DNA of 8,721 bases from an uncultured Bacilli bacterium (GCA_944364705.1 CALVWH010000026.1:1-8721); one strand, 5' to 3'. Numbered from the stretch's first letter, positions 1 through 8,721 are shown. The notes: generated from the sequence alone by a model not told the origin. Numbers and translations are program-made.

Positions 1-981
1 AGAACAACCGCTCTAGCAGTAGCAGAAAAGCCAGGAATGATGTATAACCCTTTATTTATCTATGGAAGTAGTGGGCTAGGGAAGACACATCTTATGCATG
101 CGATTGGAAATTACATTGTGAAAAACAGTAAAAAAAGAGTCCTTTATGTTACCAGCGAGCAATTCGTAAATGAATTTATTGAACTTTATCGAAAAGATAA
201 GAAAGATGACAACATTGAAGAAGTAAAAAAATTCAAGAAAAAATACCGCGATATCGATGTTCTAATGATCGATGATATCCAGTATTTACAGATTGCAAAT
301 AGTGCTCAACAAGAATTTTTCAACACCTTTAATGAACTTCATGGAAATAATAAACAAATTATTATTTCTTCCGATCGATCACCAGACGACTTAAACAAAC
401 TAGAGCAGAGGTTACAAACAAGATTCAACTGGGGAATTACGACCGATATTTTACCACCAGATTTCCAACTTAGAATCGATATTATCAATAAAAAAATTGA
501 AGGAAATCCAATGGCGAACGATTTCCCAGATGAAGTAAAAGAATACATTGCTAGTAACTGCTCTAGTGATATTCGAAAACTAGAAGGATCCATTACCAGG
601 ATTATGGCATATGCAACTATCATGAACAGTTCCAAAATTGATTTGGATTTAGCAACCGAAGCTCTTAGAGATTACTTTGTAAAAAGTATCGTTTCAAAAA
701 GCAAAATTGATCAAGTTATGCAACTGGTTGCATCTACTTATAATATTACGGTTGATGATCTAAAAAGTAAGAAGAGAATGGCAAAAATTTCTGTTCCAAG
801 ACAAATTGCCATGTATATTTGCAGAGTTCATTTAAATGAAACCTTACCAAAAATTGGAATTGCTTTTGGTGGAAAAGACCATACAACCGTTATGCATTCT
901 GTGGATAAAATCGAAAATGAAATAAAAAAAGACAAAAATCTTGAAATTCAGATCGAAAAAATAAGAAATCAAATTAAATAA
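1..981 (+). CDS. dnaA: Chromosomal replication initiator DnaA, 5'-truncated by window edge
   Basis: DnaA is the AAA+ ATPase that binds DnaA boxes at oriC and opens the origin. The frame is open from base 1, and the residues before the first ATG (base 37) are still DnaA-like (TTALAVAEKPG), so the gene begins upstream; about 120-130 residues (domains I, II and the start of III) are probably missing, judging by the roughly 446-residue B. subtilis protein. Numbering from base 1, the 326-residue fragment shows Walker A GSSGLGKT (22-29), Walker B VLMIDDIQ (87-94), sensor 1 IIISSDR (about 120-126), the arginine-finger segment RLQTRFNWG (137-145), sensor 2 SSDIRKLEG (about 188-196), and the domain IV DNA-binding region with PRQIAMYICR and the signature GGKDHTTVMHS. 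The signature has K292 where most DnaA proteins have R (RDHTTV). The next gene is dnaN, the usual order. No terminator is evident after the stop, so read-through into dnaN is likely. Confidence 0.98.
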   Translation, partial: RTTALAVAEKPGMMYNPLFIYGSSGLGKTHLMHAIGNYIVKNSKKRVLYVTSEQFVNEFIELYRKDKKDDNIEEVKKFKKKYRDIDVLMIDDIQYLQIANSAQQEFFNTFNELHGNNKQIIISSDRSPDDLNKLEQRLQTRFNWGITTDILPPDFQLRIDIINKKIEGNPMANDFPDEVKEYIASNCSSDIRKLEGSITRIMAYATIMNSSKIDLDLATEALRDYFVKSIVSKSKIDQVMQLVASTYNITVDDLKSKKRMAKISVPRQIAMYICRVHLNETLPKIGIAFGGKDHTTVMHSVDKIENEIKKDKNLEIQIEKIRNQIK

Positions 982-1100
982 GTGGAAAAAATGTCGAAAA
1001 CTTAAAAAAAATGTTGAAAAAAAATTAGTTTTGCACATTTTTTAACAACGTTTTTTTCTTATTTTTAAAAGGAAAATTAACTTTTCCACACTTTTCCACA
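981..1100. promoter_or_regulatory. Cluster of DnaA-box-like 9-mers (candidate oriC)
   Basis: The dnaA-dnaN spacer holds seven 9-mers related to the DnaA box TTWTNCACA. Three match it fully on the + strand: TTTTGCACA (1029-1037) and TTTTCCACA twice (1082-1090, 1092-1100), the last two starting exactly 10 bp apart, one helical turn. Four have a single mismatch: TTTTTAACA (+, 1039-1047), and on the minus strand TTTTCCACT (981-989), TTTTCGACA (992-1000) and TTTTCAACA (1012-1020). All left-hand copies face one way and all right-hand copies the other. In B. subtilis the unwinding part of oriC lies in this same spacer, with more boxes upstream of dnaA. Function here is inferred from position and motif. 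The weaker copies could partly reflect the A/T-rich composition. Confidence 0.72.
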
Positions 1101-1140
1101 TCTAAAAAAATAATAAAACAATAAATATAATAATATAAAA
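1101..1140. other. AT-rich tract, candidate DNA unwinding element
   Basis: Immediately after the two helically phased TTTTCCACA boxes come 40 bases containing only two C and no G, with repeated AAT/TAA trinucleotides. Location next to DnaA boxes and before dnaN matches the duplex-unwinding element of Bacilli origins, and the trinucleotide rhythm is loosely like a DnaA-trio, but no clear trio series can be read. A TATAAT string (1126-1131) lies inside it; it has no -35 partner and is too close to the dnaN ribosome binding site to be called a promoter. Confidence 0.5.
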
Positions 1141-1152
1141 AGGAGCGATTTT

Positions 1153-2274
1153 ATGAAATTAAAAATAAAACAACAAATTCTTATGGAACATTTAAATAAT
1201 GCAATCAAAGGAGTATCCAGTAAAAATTTAATTCCTATTTTAAATTGTATAAAATTTGATTTAAGAGAAGAAGGATTATATTTACTTAGTACCGATAATG
1301 ATATCGCAATCAAAACCTTTATTAAAAAAGAAGATATTGAAGCGATTGATACGTTAGGAGAAGTTGTAGTATCTGGACGCTATATTTATGATATTGTAAA
1401 AAAACTTCCATCAACCATTATTAATATTGAAGAAGTCGTAGATTCAAGACTTTATATTTATACAGAAACTTCTTCCTTTTATTTAAACTGTAATATGGTC
1501 AATGATTTTCCACAAATTGAATTTGAAGATCATAGAAATCCAATCACATTACCTCAAAAAGTTTTAAAAAACATTTATAATCAAACTGCATTTGCTACAT
1601 CAAATCAAGAAACACGCCCAGTATTAACGGGAATCAATTTTAAAATTCAAAAAGATCAAATGGAATGTACCGCAACCGATTCTTATCGTTTATCAAAGAA
1701 AATTGTTCATTTAAACGAGGAAGTTCTTGAAGACATTAACGTTATTATTCCAACCAAAAACCTTAGTGAACTTGTAAAAATGTTTCTTGACGATGATCAT
1801 TTTGTAGAACTTCATATCTTTAATAATAAAATAATATTTAAATTTGATCACATTGTTTTAATGTCTAGCTTAATTAATGGAACTTATCCAGATACTTCTA
1901 AATTAATTCCAGAAACGTTTAAAGTTAAAATTAAAACAAATCTACATGAGTTATACGATGCGATTGACCGTGCATCTTTATTAACGAATGAATCCGAAAA
2001 AAATACGATTCGTTTCGAAAGCCATGGACAAGAAGCAACAATATCCTCAAATATTCCAGAAATTGGAAATGTTAAAGAAACAATCTTTATTGAAAAAGAA
2101 GAGGAAGAAGATATTCATATTGCCTTTAGTTCAAAATATATGATGGATGCGATTAAATCTTTGGAACATGAAGAAGTAGAACTTTTATTTAATAGTGAAG
2201 TAGAACCAATTATTGTTAAAAATAAAGAAAATCCAAATTTGATTCAATTAATTTTACCAATTCGTACGTATTAA
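1153..2274 (+). CDS. dnaN: DNA polymerase III beta subunit (sliding clamp)
   Basis: DnaN forms the ring-shaped dimeric clamp that tethers DNA polymerase III and many repair proteins to DNA. The protein is 373 residues, close to the 378 of B. subtilis DnaN, and reads as the usual three similar domains (about 1-125, 126-250, 251-373). Recognisable segments are NLIPILNCIKFDL near the N-terminus, RPVLTGINF (155-163) at the start of domain 2, TATDSYRLS (173-181), and the characteristic C-terminus LILPIRTY, whose strand helps form the partner-binding pocket. ATG 1153 is preceded by AAGGAG (1140-1145) with a 7-base spacer. It lies 171 bases after dnaA with the origin-like spacer between, and ends in a palindromic terminator that overlaps its stop codon. 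An acidic loop EKEEEEDIH (314-322) is a local feature without an assigned role. Confidence 0.98.
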   Translation: MKLKIKQQILMEHLNNAIKGVSSKNLIPILNCIKFDLREEGLYLLSTDNDIAIKTFIKKEDIEAIDTLGEVVVSGRYIYDIVKKLPSTIINIEEVVDSRLYIYTETSSFYLNCNMVNDFPQIEFEDHRNPITLPQKVLKNIYNQTAFATSNQETRPVLTGINFKIQKDQMECTATDSYRLSKKIVHLNEEVLEDINVIIPTKNLSELVKMFLDDDHFVELHIFNNKIIFKFDHIVLMSSLINGTYPDTSKLIPETFKVKIKTNLHELYDAIDRASLLTNESEKNTIRFESHGQEATISSNIPEIGNVKETIFIEKEEEEDIHIAFSSKYMMDAIKSLEHEEVELLFNSEVEPIIVKNKENPNLIQLILPIRTY

Positions 2275-2297
2275 AGTGAAAATTTTCACTTTTTTTT
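2273..2297 (+). terminator. Rho-independent terminator after dnaN
   Basis: A perfect 20-bp palindrome (2273-2292) begins within the dnaN stop codon and runs straight into a T tract (to 2297). The central AATT can form the loop, with arms built on AAAGTGAA and TTCACTTT. The stem is A/T-rich but perfect. It implies that the dnaA-dnaN transcript mostly ends here and that the next gene has its own promoter. Being a palindrome ending in T runs on one side only, it acts best on the + strand. Confidence 0.75.
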
Positions 2298-2352
2298 ATT
2301 TTTTTCTATAAAACGACAGATTTCGACAAAGAAAAAGCATATAAGAGAGGAA

Positions 2353-2381
2353 ATTAATATTTTTTGTTGAAAAATATTAAT
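2353..2381 (+). promoter_or_regulatory. Perfect 12-bp A/U hairpin abutting the comK-like RBS
   Basis: ATTAATATTTTT (2353-2364) and AAAAATATTAAT (2370-2381) are exact inverted repeats separated by the 5-base loop TGTTG. The right arm ends one base before the Shine-Dalgarno run AGAAGGAGG (2382-2390), which lies only 4 bases from the ATG at 2395. In RNA this would be a leader stem-loop beside the ribosome site; in DNA it could be an operator. The left arm overlaps AAAT-N5-TTTT (2351-2363), one mismatch from the ComK AT-box AAAA-N5-TTTT, so autoregulation is possible but weakly supported. The structure is seen directly; its role is inference. I see no convincing -35/-10 pair in 2298-2352. Confidence 0.5.
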
Positions 2382-2394
2382 AGAAGGAGGTTTT

Positions 2395-2844
2395 ATGATA
2401 GAAAATTATGAAATTAATGAGTCAACCCTTGCTTTAATCCCTCTTAGTAAAAATGAATCATTAGTTATGGAAGAAGAGGAGAGTTATACGGTACTACAAA
2501 ATACTACAACCATTTTAGATAATAGTTGTCGCTTTTTTGGAAGTTCTTATCTTGGAAGACATATGGGTACCCAAGCTTTAATTGGAACAAAATATAAAAC
2601 ACCAATTATTGTAGAAGAGAGTAAAAATTTAATTTTTTTCCCAACTTCTTCCCCAAAAAAGAGTTTATGTTACTGGATTTCTTTAAATCATGTAAAAAAC
2701 TATGAAAAAAATGGAGAAAATACGCAATTGACGTTTAAAAATGGGAAAAAAATAACCTTGAATGTATCAAAATACGCGATCGAAAATCAAATTTTGCGCG
2801 CCAGTCGATTAGATTCTGTTTTAACAAAGAGAAAAGCTATGTAA
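2395..2844 (+). CDS. comK: ComK-family competence transcription factor, short form
   Basis: ComK is the master activator of competence (DNA uptake) genes in Bacillus. This 149-residue protein follows B. subtilis ComK, as I recall that sequence, through most of its length: YEINESTLALIP (5-16, compare YEVNGATIAVLP), DNSCRFFGSSYLGRHMGT (42-59, compare DRSCRFFGSSYAGRKAGT), TPIIVEESKNLIFFPTSSP (69-87), CYWISLNHVK (92-101), FKNGKKITLNVS (114-125) and ENQILRASRLDSVL (130-143). It ends shortly after that last block, whereas B. subtilis ComK (192 residues) continues about 40 more, so the C-terminal region is missing. No frameshift is evident: the stop is followed by a terminator and an unrelated promoter. 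ATG 2395 has a strong but close AGAAGGAGG. The gene lies between dnaN and recF, where Bacilli normally have yaaA, and is flanked by terminators, so it is probably monocistronic. Family membership is confident; a role in competence rather than another regulon is inferred. Confidence 0.88.
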   Translation: MIENYEINESTLALIPLSKNESLVMEEEESYTVLQNTTTILDNSCRFFGSSYLGRHMGTQALIGTKYKTPIIVEESKNLIFFPTSSPKKSLCYWISLNHVKNYEKNGENTQLTFKNGKKITLNVSKYAIENQILRASRLDSVLTKRKAM

Positions 2845-2863
2845 AAATGCTTTTTTCTTTTTT
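2832..2863 (+). terminator. Weak hairpin terminator after comK-like gene
   Basis: AAAAGC (2832-2837, inside the end of the gene) pairs with GCTTTT (2849-2854); with one bulged T the stem extends by a further AT pair, leaving a loop of about six bases. A long T-rich run (2851-2866, one C) follows. The stem is short, so termination may be partial, letting some transcription continue into recF. Confidence 0.5.
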
Positions 2864-2877
2864 TTTCGTCGTTTTTA

Positions 2878-2886
2878 TGATATAAT
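2878..2886 (+). promoter_or_regulatory. Extended -10 promoter for recF-gyrB-gyrA
   Basis: TGATATAAT gives a TGn extension and a perfect TATAAT (2881-2886), the sigma-A type -10. The hexamer 17 bases upstream (2858-2863) is only a T run, a poor -35, which an extended -10 can tolerate. The predicted start near 2893 leaves a leader of about 70 bases before recF. A 6-bp stem, TAGGTA (2893-2898) and TACCTA (2905-2910), would sit at the very 5' end of that RNA. In DNA, TATAATAG (2881-2888) is also exactly repeated in inverse as CTATTATA (2908-2915), so the -10 lies inside a dyad that could be an operator. Confidence 0.6.
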
Positions 2887-2951
2887 AGTTTGTAGGTATA
2901 GGAGTACCTATTATATAGTAATTTTAAAATATGAGCTTTATTTCTTCGAAA

Positions 2952-2960
2952 AAAGGAGGT
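2952..2960 (+). promoter_or_regulatory. recF ribosome binding site, unusually close
   Basis: AAAGGAGGT is close to a full anti-Shine-Dalgarno match, but GGAGG ends only 3 bases before the ATG at 2963. The start is kept because the encoded MFLKEIKLVNFRNY aligns with the known RecF N-terminus (MYIQNLELTSYRNY in B. subtilis) and the next in-frame ATG is far inside the Walker A domain. Confidence 0.6.
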
Positions 2961-2962
2961 AT

Positions 2963-5985
<3,023 letters not shown>

Positions 5986-5987
<2 letters not shown>

Positions 5988-5994
5988 GGGGTGA
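5986..5994 (+). promoter_or_regulatory. gyrA ribosome binding site overlapping gyrB stop
   Basis: AGGGGGTGA starts within the gyrB TAG stop and lies 6-7 bases before the gyrA ATG at 6001. The 13-base gap with no promoter indicates gyrB and gyrA are co-transcribed and probably made in matched amounts for the A2B2 enzyme. Confidence 0.7.
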
Positions 5995-6000
5995 AAAAGA

Positions 6001-8439
6001 ATGAATGATACAAAAGATCGCTTGCAAGAGAATAATATAGTAAATGAAGTCAAAGATTCGTTTTTAGATTATTCGATGAGTGTTATAATCTCAAGAGCTT
6101 TACCAGATTTAAGAGATGGTTTAAAACCAGTTCATAGACGTATTTTATGGTCTATGTATGAATCTGGATATACACCAGATAAACCACATAAAAAAAGTGC
6201 AAGAATTGTCGGGGATGTTATGGGAAAATATCATCCTCATGGAGATTCTTCTATTTATGAAGCAATGGTTCGTATGGCTCAAGATTTTTCTTATCGTTAT
6301 ATGCTTGTCGATGGACATGGTAACTTTGGAAATATTGAAGGTTATGGTGCCGCAGCTATGCGTTATACCGAATCTAGATTATCGAAGATTTCCTTGGAAT
6401 TATTAAGAGATATTAATAAAAATACGGTTAATTTTGGACCAAATTTTGATGAAAGTGAAAAAGAACCAGAAGTTTTACCATCTCGTTACCCTAATATTTT
6501 AGTAAATGGAACGATGGGAATCGCTGTTGGTATGGCAACCAATATTCCTCCTCATAATTTAGGAGAAGTCATTGATGGATGTATTGCTTATATCGATAAT
6601 CCAGATATTGATACGGTTGGATTGATGCAATATGTGAAAGGACCAGATTTTCCAACGGGTGGAATTATTCTAGGAAATTCTGGTATTAAAAAAGCTTATG
6701 AAACGGGTCGTGGAACGATTACGATTCGTAGTAAAGCAGCAATTGAAGAGAAAAATGGAAAACATTATATTGTAATTGATGAAGTTCCTTATGGAGTAAA
6801 TACTTCGGATTTGAAAAATAAAGTTGCTGATTTGGTTCATAATAAAGTAATTGATGGTATTTCGGATTATCATACGGATTTAAAAGATGGGATTAAAATC
6901 ACAATTACGCTTAAGAAAGATGCGAATCCGCAAGTTGTTTTAAATAATTTATATAAACATACCGCTTTTCAAACGAATTATGGAATTATTTTCTTAATGT
7001 TAGATAGTGGAGTTCCAAAAACGTTAGGTCTTAAAGATATTATTGCAAAATATATTGATTATCAAAGAGAAGTTATTATTCGAAGAACTCGTTTTGATCT
7101 AGAAAAAGCAGAAAATCGAATTCATATATTAGAAGGTTTAAAGATTGCTTTGGATCATATTGATGAAGTTATTAAGTTAATTCGTGCTTCAAAATCGGAT
7201 GATGTTGCAAGAAAAGGATTAATGGAAAACTTTTCATTAACGGAAATTCAAGCAAATTCTATCCTAGAGATGAGATTACGTCGATTAACTGGGTTAGAAA
7301 GAGAAAAAATTGAGAATGAATATAATGAATTGTTGAAACTTGTTGCTCATTTGAAAGATATTTTATCGAGTGATGAGAAGATTTTAGGGGTTATTAAGGA
7401 AGAATTATTAGAAATTAAAAATAAATATAGCGATGAGCGTAGAACCCATATTGATATGACTGCAATTGATTATATTGAAGATGAAGCTTTAATTCCAGTA
7501 GAAGATATTGTAGTAACGTTAACAAACAAAGGATATATTAAAAGAGTTACTAGTGAGACTTATAAAACGCAAAATCGTGGTGGAGTAGGTATTAAAGGAA
7601 TGACTACAAATGAAGAGGATTTTGTAGAACAAATGATTAATATAACGACTCATGATTATTTATTATTCTTTACAAATAAAGGTAAAGTTTATAGAATTAA
7701 AGGATATGAAGTTCCACTTTATAGCAGACAATCAAAGGGACTTCCTATTATAAATTTATTACCAATTGAAAAAGATGAAGTTGTTCGCAGTCTGTTAAAA
7801 GTAACAAACGATGATCCTGCAAAATATATTGTATTTTGTACACAAAAGGGTGTAGTTAAACGAACAAATATTCGTGAATTTGATAATATTCGTTCAAATG
7901 GTAAGTTAGCAATTACTTTAAGAGAAGATGATGAATTGATTTCTGTTAAGAAAACAATAGGAGATAATGAAATTTTTATTGCATCATCGAACGGAAGAAT
8001 GATTCGTTTTAATGAAAAAGAGATAAGAATCATGGGAAGAAGTGCAGCTGGAGTAAAAGGAATTGATGTAGGTGATGGAATTTGTGTTGGTTCTGATATT
8101 GCATTCCCTGGGCAAGAGATTTTAGTTGTTACAGAGAATGGTTATGGAAAAAGAACCAATATTGATGAATATCGTATGACTCATCGTGGTAGTAAAGGTG
8201 TTAAAGCCTTAAATATTACGGAAAAGAATGGTACCATTGTAGCATTTAAAGCAGTAAAAGGTGATGAAGACTTGATGATTATGACAAACAGTGGAATGAT
8301 TATTCGTTTACCAATTGAACAAATTTCTACGACAGGAAGAGTTGCACAAGGAGTTCGTTTAATTAATTTAAAAGAAAATCAAAAGGTTAGTACCGTTACT
8401 ACGGTTCCAAAAGAGGTTAATGAAGAAGATAGTGAGTAA
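6001..8439 (+). CDS. gyrA: DNA gyrase subunit A
   Basis: GyrA cuts and rejoins DNA within the A2B2 gyrase. The 812-residue protein (B. subtilis 821) has the winged-helix breakage domain with catalytic Y122 preceded by R121 in AAAMRYTE. The quinolone-determining region reads [17 protein letters not shown] (78-94) with S83 and E87, the same as susceptible S. aureus, so no classic resistance change is seen. A coiled-coil segment spans about 350-480. The C-terminal pinwheel (about 500-800) shows six blades, recognisable by repeats such as [60 protein letters not shown] and [12 protein letters not shown]. The GyrA box is QNRGGVG (524-530), differing from the E. coli QRRGGKG at two positions; its presence marks this as gyrase, not ParC. 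The short acidic tail ends NEEDSE. It is the last gene of the operon and borders the parS array. Confidence 0.98.
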   Translation: MNDTKDRLQENNIVNEVKDSFLDYSMSVIISRALPDLRDGLKPVHRRILWSMYESGYTPDKPHKKSARIVGDVMGKYHPHGDSSIYEAMVRMAQDFSYRYMLVDGHGNFGNIEGYGAAAMRYTESRLSKISLELLRDINKNTVNFGPNFDESEKEPEVLPSRYPNILVNGTMGIAVGMATNIPPHNLGEVIDGCIAYIDNPDIDTVGLMQYVKGPDFPTGGIILGNSGIKKAYETGRGTITIRSKAAIEEKNGKHYIVIDEVPYGVNTSDLKNKVADLVHNKVIDGISDYHTDLKDGIKITITLKKDANPQVVLNNLYKHTAFQTNYGIIFLMLDSGVPKTLGLKDIIAKYIDYQREVIIRRTRFDLEKAENRIHILEGLKIALDHIDEVIKLIRASKSDDVARKGLMENFSLTEIQANSILEMRLRRLTGLEREKIENEYNELLKLVAHLKDILSSDEKILGVIKEELLEIKNKYSDERRTHIDMTAIDYIEDEALIPVEDIVVTLTNKGYIKRVTSETYKTQNRGGVGIKGMTTNEEDFVEQMINITTHDYLLFFTNKGKVYRIKGYEVPLYSRQSKGLPIINLLPIEKDEVVRSLLKVTNDDPAKYIVFCTQKGVVKRTNIREFDNIRSNGKLAITLREDDELISVKKTIGDNEIFIASSNGRMIRFNEKEIRIMGRSAAGVKGIDVGDGICVGSDIAFPGQEILVVTENGYGKRTNIDEYRMTHRGSKGVKALNITEKNGTIVAFKAVKGDEDLMIMTNSGMIIRLPIEQISTTGRVAQGVRLINLKENQKVSTVTTVPKEVNEEDSE

Positions 8440-8455
8440 TTATCTTCTTTTTTTT
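8423..8455 (+). terminator. Rho-independent terminator after gyrA
   Basis: AAGAAGATA (8423-8431) and TATCTTCTT (8441-8449) form a perfect 9-bp stem around a 9-base loop that includes the gyrA stop codon, followed by an unbroken T run to 8455. It closes the recF-gyrB-gyrA operon only 5 bases before the first parS-like palindrome, separating transcription from the array. Confidence 0.85.
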
Positions 8456-8459
8456 ATAA

Positions 8460-8475
8460 TATTTCACGTGAAATA
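8460..8475. other. Variant parS-like site, gyrA-proximal edge of array
   Basis: TATTTCACGTGAAATA keeps the 12-bp core TTTCACGTGAAA but has G to A at position 2 and the matching C to T at position 15, so the palindrome stays perfect. It lies 4-5 bases after the gyrA terminator T run. It may bind ParB more weakly; this is inference. Confidence 0.75.
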
Positions 8476-8504
8476 TAGATAAACTAAATTAAAATGGAAA
8501 ACAA

Positions 8505-8520
8505 TGTTTCACGTGAAACA
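8505..8520. other. parS site 2
   Basis: Exact TGTTTCACGTGAAACA. The following linker is 30 bases. Confidence 0.92.
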
Positions 8521-8550
8521 TAGATAAACTAAATTAAAATGAGAAAACAA

Positions 8551-8566
8551 TGTTTCACGTGAAACA
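8551..8566. other. parS site 3
   Basis: Exact TGTTTCACGTGAAACA. The following linker is 29 bases and starts TAGATAGATT, one of the few linker substitutions. Confidence 0.92.
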
Positions 8567-8595
8567 TAGATAGATTAAATTAAAAGGGAAAACAA

Positions 8596-8611
8596 TGTTT
8601 CACGTGAAACA
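8596..8611. other. parS site 4
   Basis: Exact TGTTTCACGTGAAACA, followed by a 29-base linker ending AATAA rather than ACAA. Confidence 0.92.
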
Positions 8612-8640
8612 TAGATAAATTAAATTAAAAGGGAAAATAA

Positions 8641-8656
8641 TGTTTCACGTGAAACA
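8641..8656. other. parS site 5
   Basis: Exact TGTTTCACGTGAAACA, followed by a 30-base linker starting TAGG instead of TAGA. Confidence 0.92.
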
Positions 8657-8686
8657 TAGGTAAATTAAATTAAAAGTGATAAACAA

Positions 8687-8702
8687 TGTTTCACGTGAAA
8701 CA
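8687..8702. other. parS site 6
   Basis: Exact TGTTTCACGTGAAACA. Only 19 bases of its linker are in the window, and they match the start of the other linkers, which indicates that the array continues. Confidence 0.92.
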
Positions 8703-8721
8703 TAGATAAACTATATTAAAA

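Larger units (their letters stand above)
8460..8721. repeat. Tandem parS array, at least six 45-46 bp units (centromere-like)
   Basis: Six palindromes start at 8460, 8505, 8551, 8596, 8641 and 8687, so the period is 45, 46, 45, 45 and 46 bp. Five are exactly TGTTTCACGTGAAACA, the B. subtilis parS sequence bound by ParB (Spo0J); the first is a symmetric variant. The 29-30 base linkers are also conserved, beginning TAGATAAA or a close variant, followed by an A/T-only stretch, a G-containing patch and a final AAYAA. The sixth linker is cut by the window end, so the array probably continues. ParB-CTP loads at parS, slides outward and recruits ParA/Soj and SMC to segregate origins. Neither parA nor parB is in the window. 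The only competing reading, a CRISPR array, fails because the linkers are not unique. This 282-base stretch has no credible gene. Confidence 0.93.

Noticed and set aside
1126..1139. dnaN promoter at TATAAT/TATAAA
   Set aside because: No -35 element at suitable spacing, and transcription would begin at or within the ribosome binding site. The strings are expected in such an AT-only tract.
2323..2345. comK promoter TCGACA ... TATAAG
   Set aside because: The spacer is only 11 bases, far too short for sigma-A.
6232..6282. Fluoroquinolone-resistance substitutions in GyrA
   Set aside because: S83 and E87 (E. coli numbering happens to coincide) are the susceptible residues seen in S. aureus-like GyrA.
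8460..8721. CRISPR array
   Set aside because: The repeats are 16-bp palindromes identical to parS and the 29-30 base linkers are nearly identical to each other, not unique spacers. No cas gene is present.
8494..8721. Repeated micro-ORFs across the palindromes (MFHVKHR then stop in each unit; also MENNVSRET from 8494)
   Set aside because: ATG-TTT-CAC-GTG-AAA-CAT is simply the parS sequence read as codons. There is no proper ribosome site or promoter, and the same string arises at parS sites in general.

Overview
The window is the chromosomal replication-origin segment of a low-GC bacterium, most likely a Bacillota member of the class Bacilli (possibly an uncultured gut-type lineage near Erysipelotrichales or the Mollicutes branch; that placement is inference). 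The grounds are the gene order dnaA-dnaN-(small gene)-recF-gyrB-gyrA, strongly AT-rich DNA, Bacillus/Staphylococcus-like proteins, a ComK-family protein, and parS sites of the exact B. subtilis type. The genetic code appears standard: tryptophans are TGG, no in-frame TGA is needed, and recF ends with TGA. All six genes lie on the + strand.

Layout. Bases 1-981 hold dnaA without its 5' end. Bases 982-1152 are a spacer with a cluster of DnaA-box-like 9-mers and an AT-only tract, an oriC-like region. dnaN follows (1153-2274) and ends in a palindromic terminator. A ComK-family gene (2395-2844) sits where Bacilli usually carry the S4-domain gene yaaA; a strong A/T hairpin lies just before its ribosome binding site. 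A weaker terminator and an extended -10 promoter then open the recF (2963-4063), gyrB (4065-5987), gyrA (6001-8439) operon, whose genes are 1 and 13 bases apart. A hairpin terminator overlaps the end of gyrA.

Bases 8460-8721 contain no gene. They form a tandem array of a 45-46 bp unit, each with one 16-bp parS palindrome (five perfect TGTTTCACGTGAAACA and one symmetric variant), and the array runs off the window edge. parS is the ParB (Spo0J) loading site that nucleates the chromosome-partition complex and recruits SMC. Regularly phased tandem parS sites resemble plasmid centromeres such as sopC of F more than the dispersed single sites of the B. subtilis chromosome. This is the most striking feature of the window.

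Together the genes provide initiation (DnaA), the sliding clamp (DnaN), repair of stalled forks (RecF), relief of torsion (gyrase) and, through the parS array, segregation of the newly copied origin. The ComK-like regulator adds a possible link between origin-region expression or dosage and DNA uptake.
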